The notes under the pieces were generated by a model. It was given only the letters and a program-made list of their open reading frames with translations, searched no databases and was not told where the DNA came from. Position numbers and translations under genes: made by a program. Shown here one piece after another: positions 55,150-55,940 of a stretch of DNA of 55,940 nucleotides. Source of the stretch: Clostridia bacterium (GTDB lineage Bacteria; Bacillota; Clostridia; Oscillospirales; Ruminococcaceae); assembly GCA_009929695.1 (NCBI GenBank), contig RZZW01000022.1, positions 1 to 55,940 on the forward strand. Direction: 5' to 3'. Every line of letters begins with the position of its first letter. The first letter of the stretch is position 1.

Positions 55150-55315
55150 CGCTGTAAAAAACTGCATGAGCAAAGCTTACACCTCATCCGTCACGCTACG
55201 CGTGCCACCTTCCCCCAAGGGGAAAGGCTTTTCGTAGGCTTCCCCTTGAGGGGAAGCTGTCAGCGTTAGCTGACTGATGAGGTGTAAGCTTTGTTCATGC
55301 GTTTTTTTACAGTTC
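55150..55315. repeat. Large nested intergenic palindrome with terminator-like end
   Basis: Outer arms CTGTAAAAAACTGCATGAGC and the GCGTTTTTTTACAG end pair over more than 35 positions including AAGCTTACACCTCATC. Inner hairpins include TTCCCCCAAGGGGAA, CTTCCCCTTGAGGGGAAG and GTCAGCGTTAGCTGAC. It probably terminates the phosphorylase transcript. The rest of 55129-55325 holds nothing else. Confidence 0.7.
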
Positions 55316-55325
55316 CTTTTTACTA

Positions 55326-55380
55326 TTGACTTATATATTTTTACGTGTTAATATCTCTATTAGATATATATTTAATAGAG
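55326..55380 (+). promoter_or_regulatory. Promoter and likely operator of the PadR-type gene
   Basis: TTGACT (55326-55331), a 17-bp spacer and TAATAT (55349-55354). The inverted repeat CTCTATTA (55355-55362) and TAATAGAG (55373-55380) follows, its right arm overlapping the ribosome binding site, consistent with autorepression. Confidence 0.6.
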
Positions 55381-55388
55381 GTGAATGT

Positions 55389-55796
55389 TTGGAATATATT
55401 ATTTTGGGGCTGCTGCTGATAAAGCCTATGACAGGGTATGAAATAAGCAGGTTTATAAAGGTAAATTTATCTATGATATGCTCAAGCAGTGCGGGCAGTG
55501 TACAGACGGCCATCAAAAAGCTAGTAGCGGACAGTAAAATACAGTTTAGCGAATTTGTTGAAAACGGAAAAAATAAGAAAGAATTTTTTATTACAGACCT
55601 TGGAAAAGCTGAATTTTCGCGTTGGATACAAAATCCCATGCAAACTGAAAAGGTGAAAAACATGGAGCTTTCAAAGCTGTTTTTCTTAGGCTTTGCAGAA
55701 AAAGAGCAGAGAAAAGCAGCAATAAGCGGGTATATAAGTCAGCTTGAAGCTGCAAAAAACAATCTTTTGTCAATTAAAAAAAGCGGCGAATTGTAA
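55389..55796 (+). CDS. PadR-family transcriptional regulator
   Basis: A 135-aa PadR-type protein starting at TTG 55389 behind GAGGTG. The winged helix reads EYIILGLLLIKPMTGYEISR and GSVQTAIKKLVADSKIQ, followed by FFITDLGKAEFSRWI and a helical C-terminus. PadR proteins of this type are usually near 170-190 aa, so the C-terminal helix may be shortened; an IS30-like element begins within 100 bp downstream and may have cut it. Target genes are not visible. Confidence 0.8.
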   Translation: MEYIILGLLLIKPMTGYEISRFIKVNLSMICSSSAGSVQTAIKKLVADSKIQFSEFVENGKNKKEFFITDLGKAEFSRWIQNPMQTEKVKNMELSKLFFLGFAEKEQRKAAISGYISQLEAAKNNLLSIKKSGEL

Positions 55797-55888
55797 AATG
55801 AAGTTGCAATAGTAAAAAGAATATTCATAGCGATGAACCTATGGTAGAATTGAGTCACCACAACACCAATTCTGAAAGGGTCATCACT

Positions 55889-55940
55889 ATGGACAATCCT
55901 AATATTAGCACAGAATATCGCAAAGGGCAACACTTAACGT
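55889..55940 (+). CDS. IS30-family transposase, N-terminal start (cut by window edge)
   Basis: An open frame beginning MDNPNISTEYRKGQHLT at ATG 55889 behind GAAAGGG, running to the window end. The YRKGQHLT text is typical of the start of IS30-like transposases. The upstream 90 bp probably contain the element's left end, but its inverted repeat cannot be checked. Confidence 0.6.
   Translation, partial: MDNPNISTEYRKGQHLT

Overview
The window looks like chromosomal DNA of a strictly anaerobic Firmicute of the class Clostridia. Supporting signs are rubredoxin and rubrerythrin genes, a glycyl-radical-enzyme microcompartment locus, cellobiose phosphorylase, a PhoU-like/PiT pair, strong AGGAGG-type ribosome binding sites, and GTG/TTG starts. 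The species cannot be named from sequence reading alone. No rRNA, tRNA or CRISPR array was seen.

Layout. (1) 1-10.1 kb is AT-richer and looks accessory. It holds two ferredoxin/MinD-type ATPases, a metallo-beta-lactamase-fold hydrolase, an Mrp/NBP35 ATPase and a fused C_GCAxxG_C_C-NifX-like protein. An ISLre2-type element with a 9-bp target duplication follows, then a PerR/Fur-type regulator behind a 21-bp inverted repeat, a rubredoxin-like fusion, an IS110-type element and a ferredoxin-rubrerythrin fusion. I read this as an iron-sulfur and oxidative-stress module. (2) 10.1-26 kb is a beta-glucan/oligosaccharide locus: GH1, GH94 cellobiose phosphorylase, LacI-type regulator with three similar operators, ABC binding protein and two permeases, SNF2/SWIM helicase, GPH symporter and GH13. 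(3) 26-30 kb is a broken Cna_B-repeat surface protein; 30-32 kb is a PhoU-like protein with a PiT phosphate transporter. (4) 32-33.6 kb is a decayed Wadjet (JetABC) defence remnant. (5) 33.6-44.3 kb is a fucose/rhamnose-type (GRM5-like) propanediol microcompartment locus, heavily rearranged. (6) 44.5-56 kb holds a URO-D-like protein, phosphopentomutase, a broken YesM/YesN-like two-component pair, a truncated sulfatase facing a truncated GH38 mannosidase, an AraC regulator, glycogen phosphorylase, a PadR regulator and the start of an IS30-like transposase.

The main discovery is how damaged the microcompartment locus is. The dehydratase and its activase lack their N-terminal parts, a EutS-like shell gene has an in-frame internal deletion, the aldehyde dehydrogenase and PduS have single-base frameshifts, and EutN is fused in frame to PduS at a shared VGAG motif. 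A clean 1192-bp inversion (39058-40249) has swapped the halves of an alcohol dehydrogenase and a shell protein. Flipping it back by eye restores both reading frames exactly (399 aa and 92 aa). Similar lesions occur in the surface protein, the two-component pair, the Wadjet remnant and the sulfatase/mannosidase pair. This means either real genome erosion or a poor or composite assembly; read mapping would decide. Several families of intergenic palindromic repeats are scattered through the GC-rich part, one inserted inside another near 36.1 kb.
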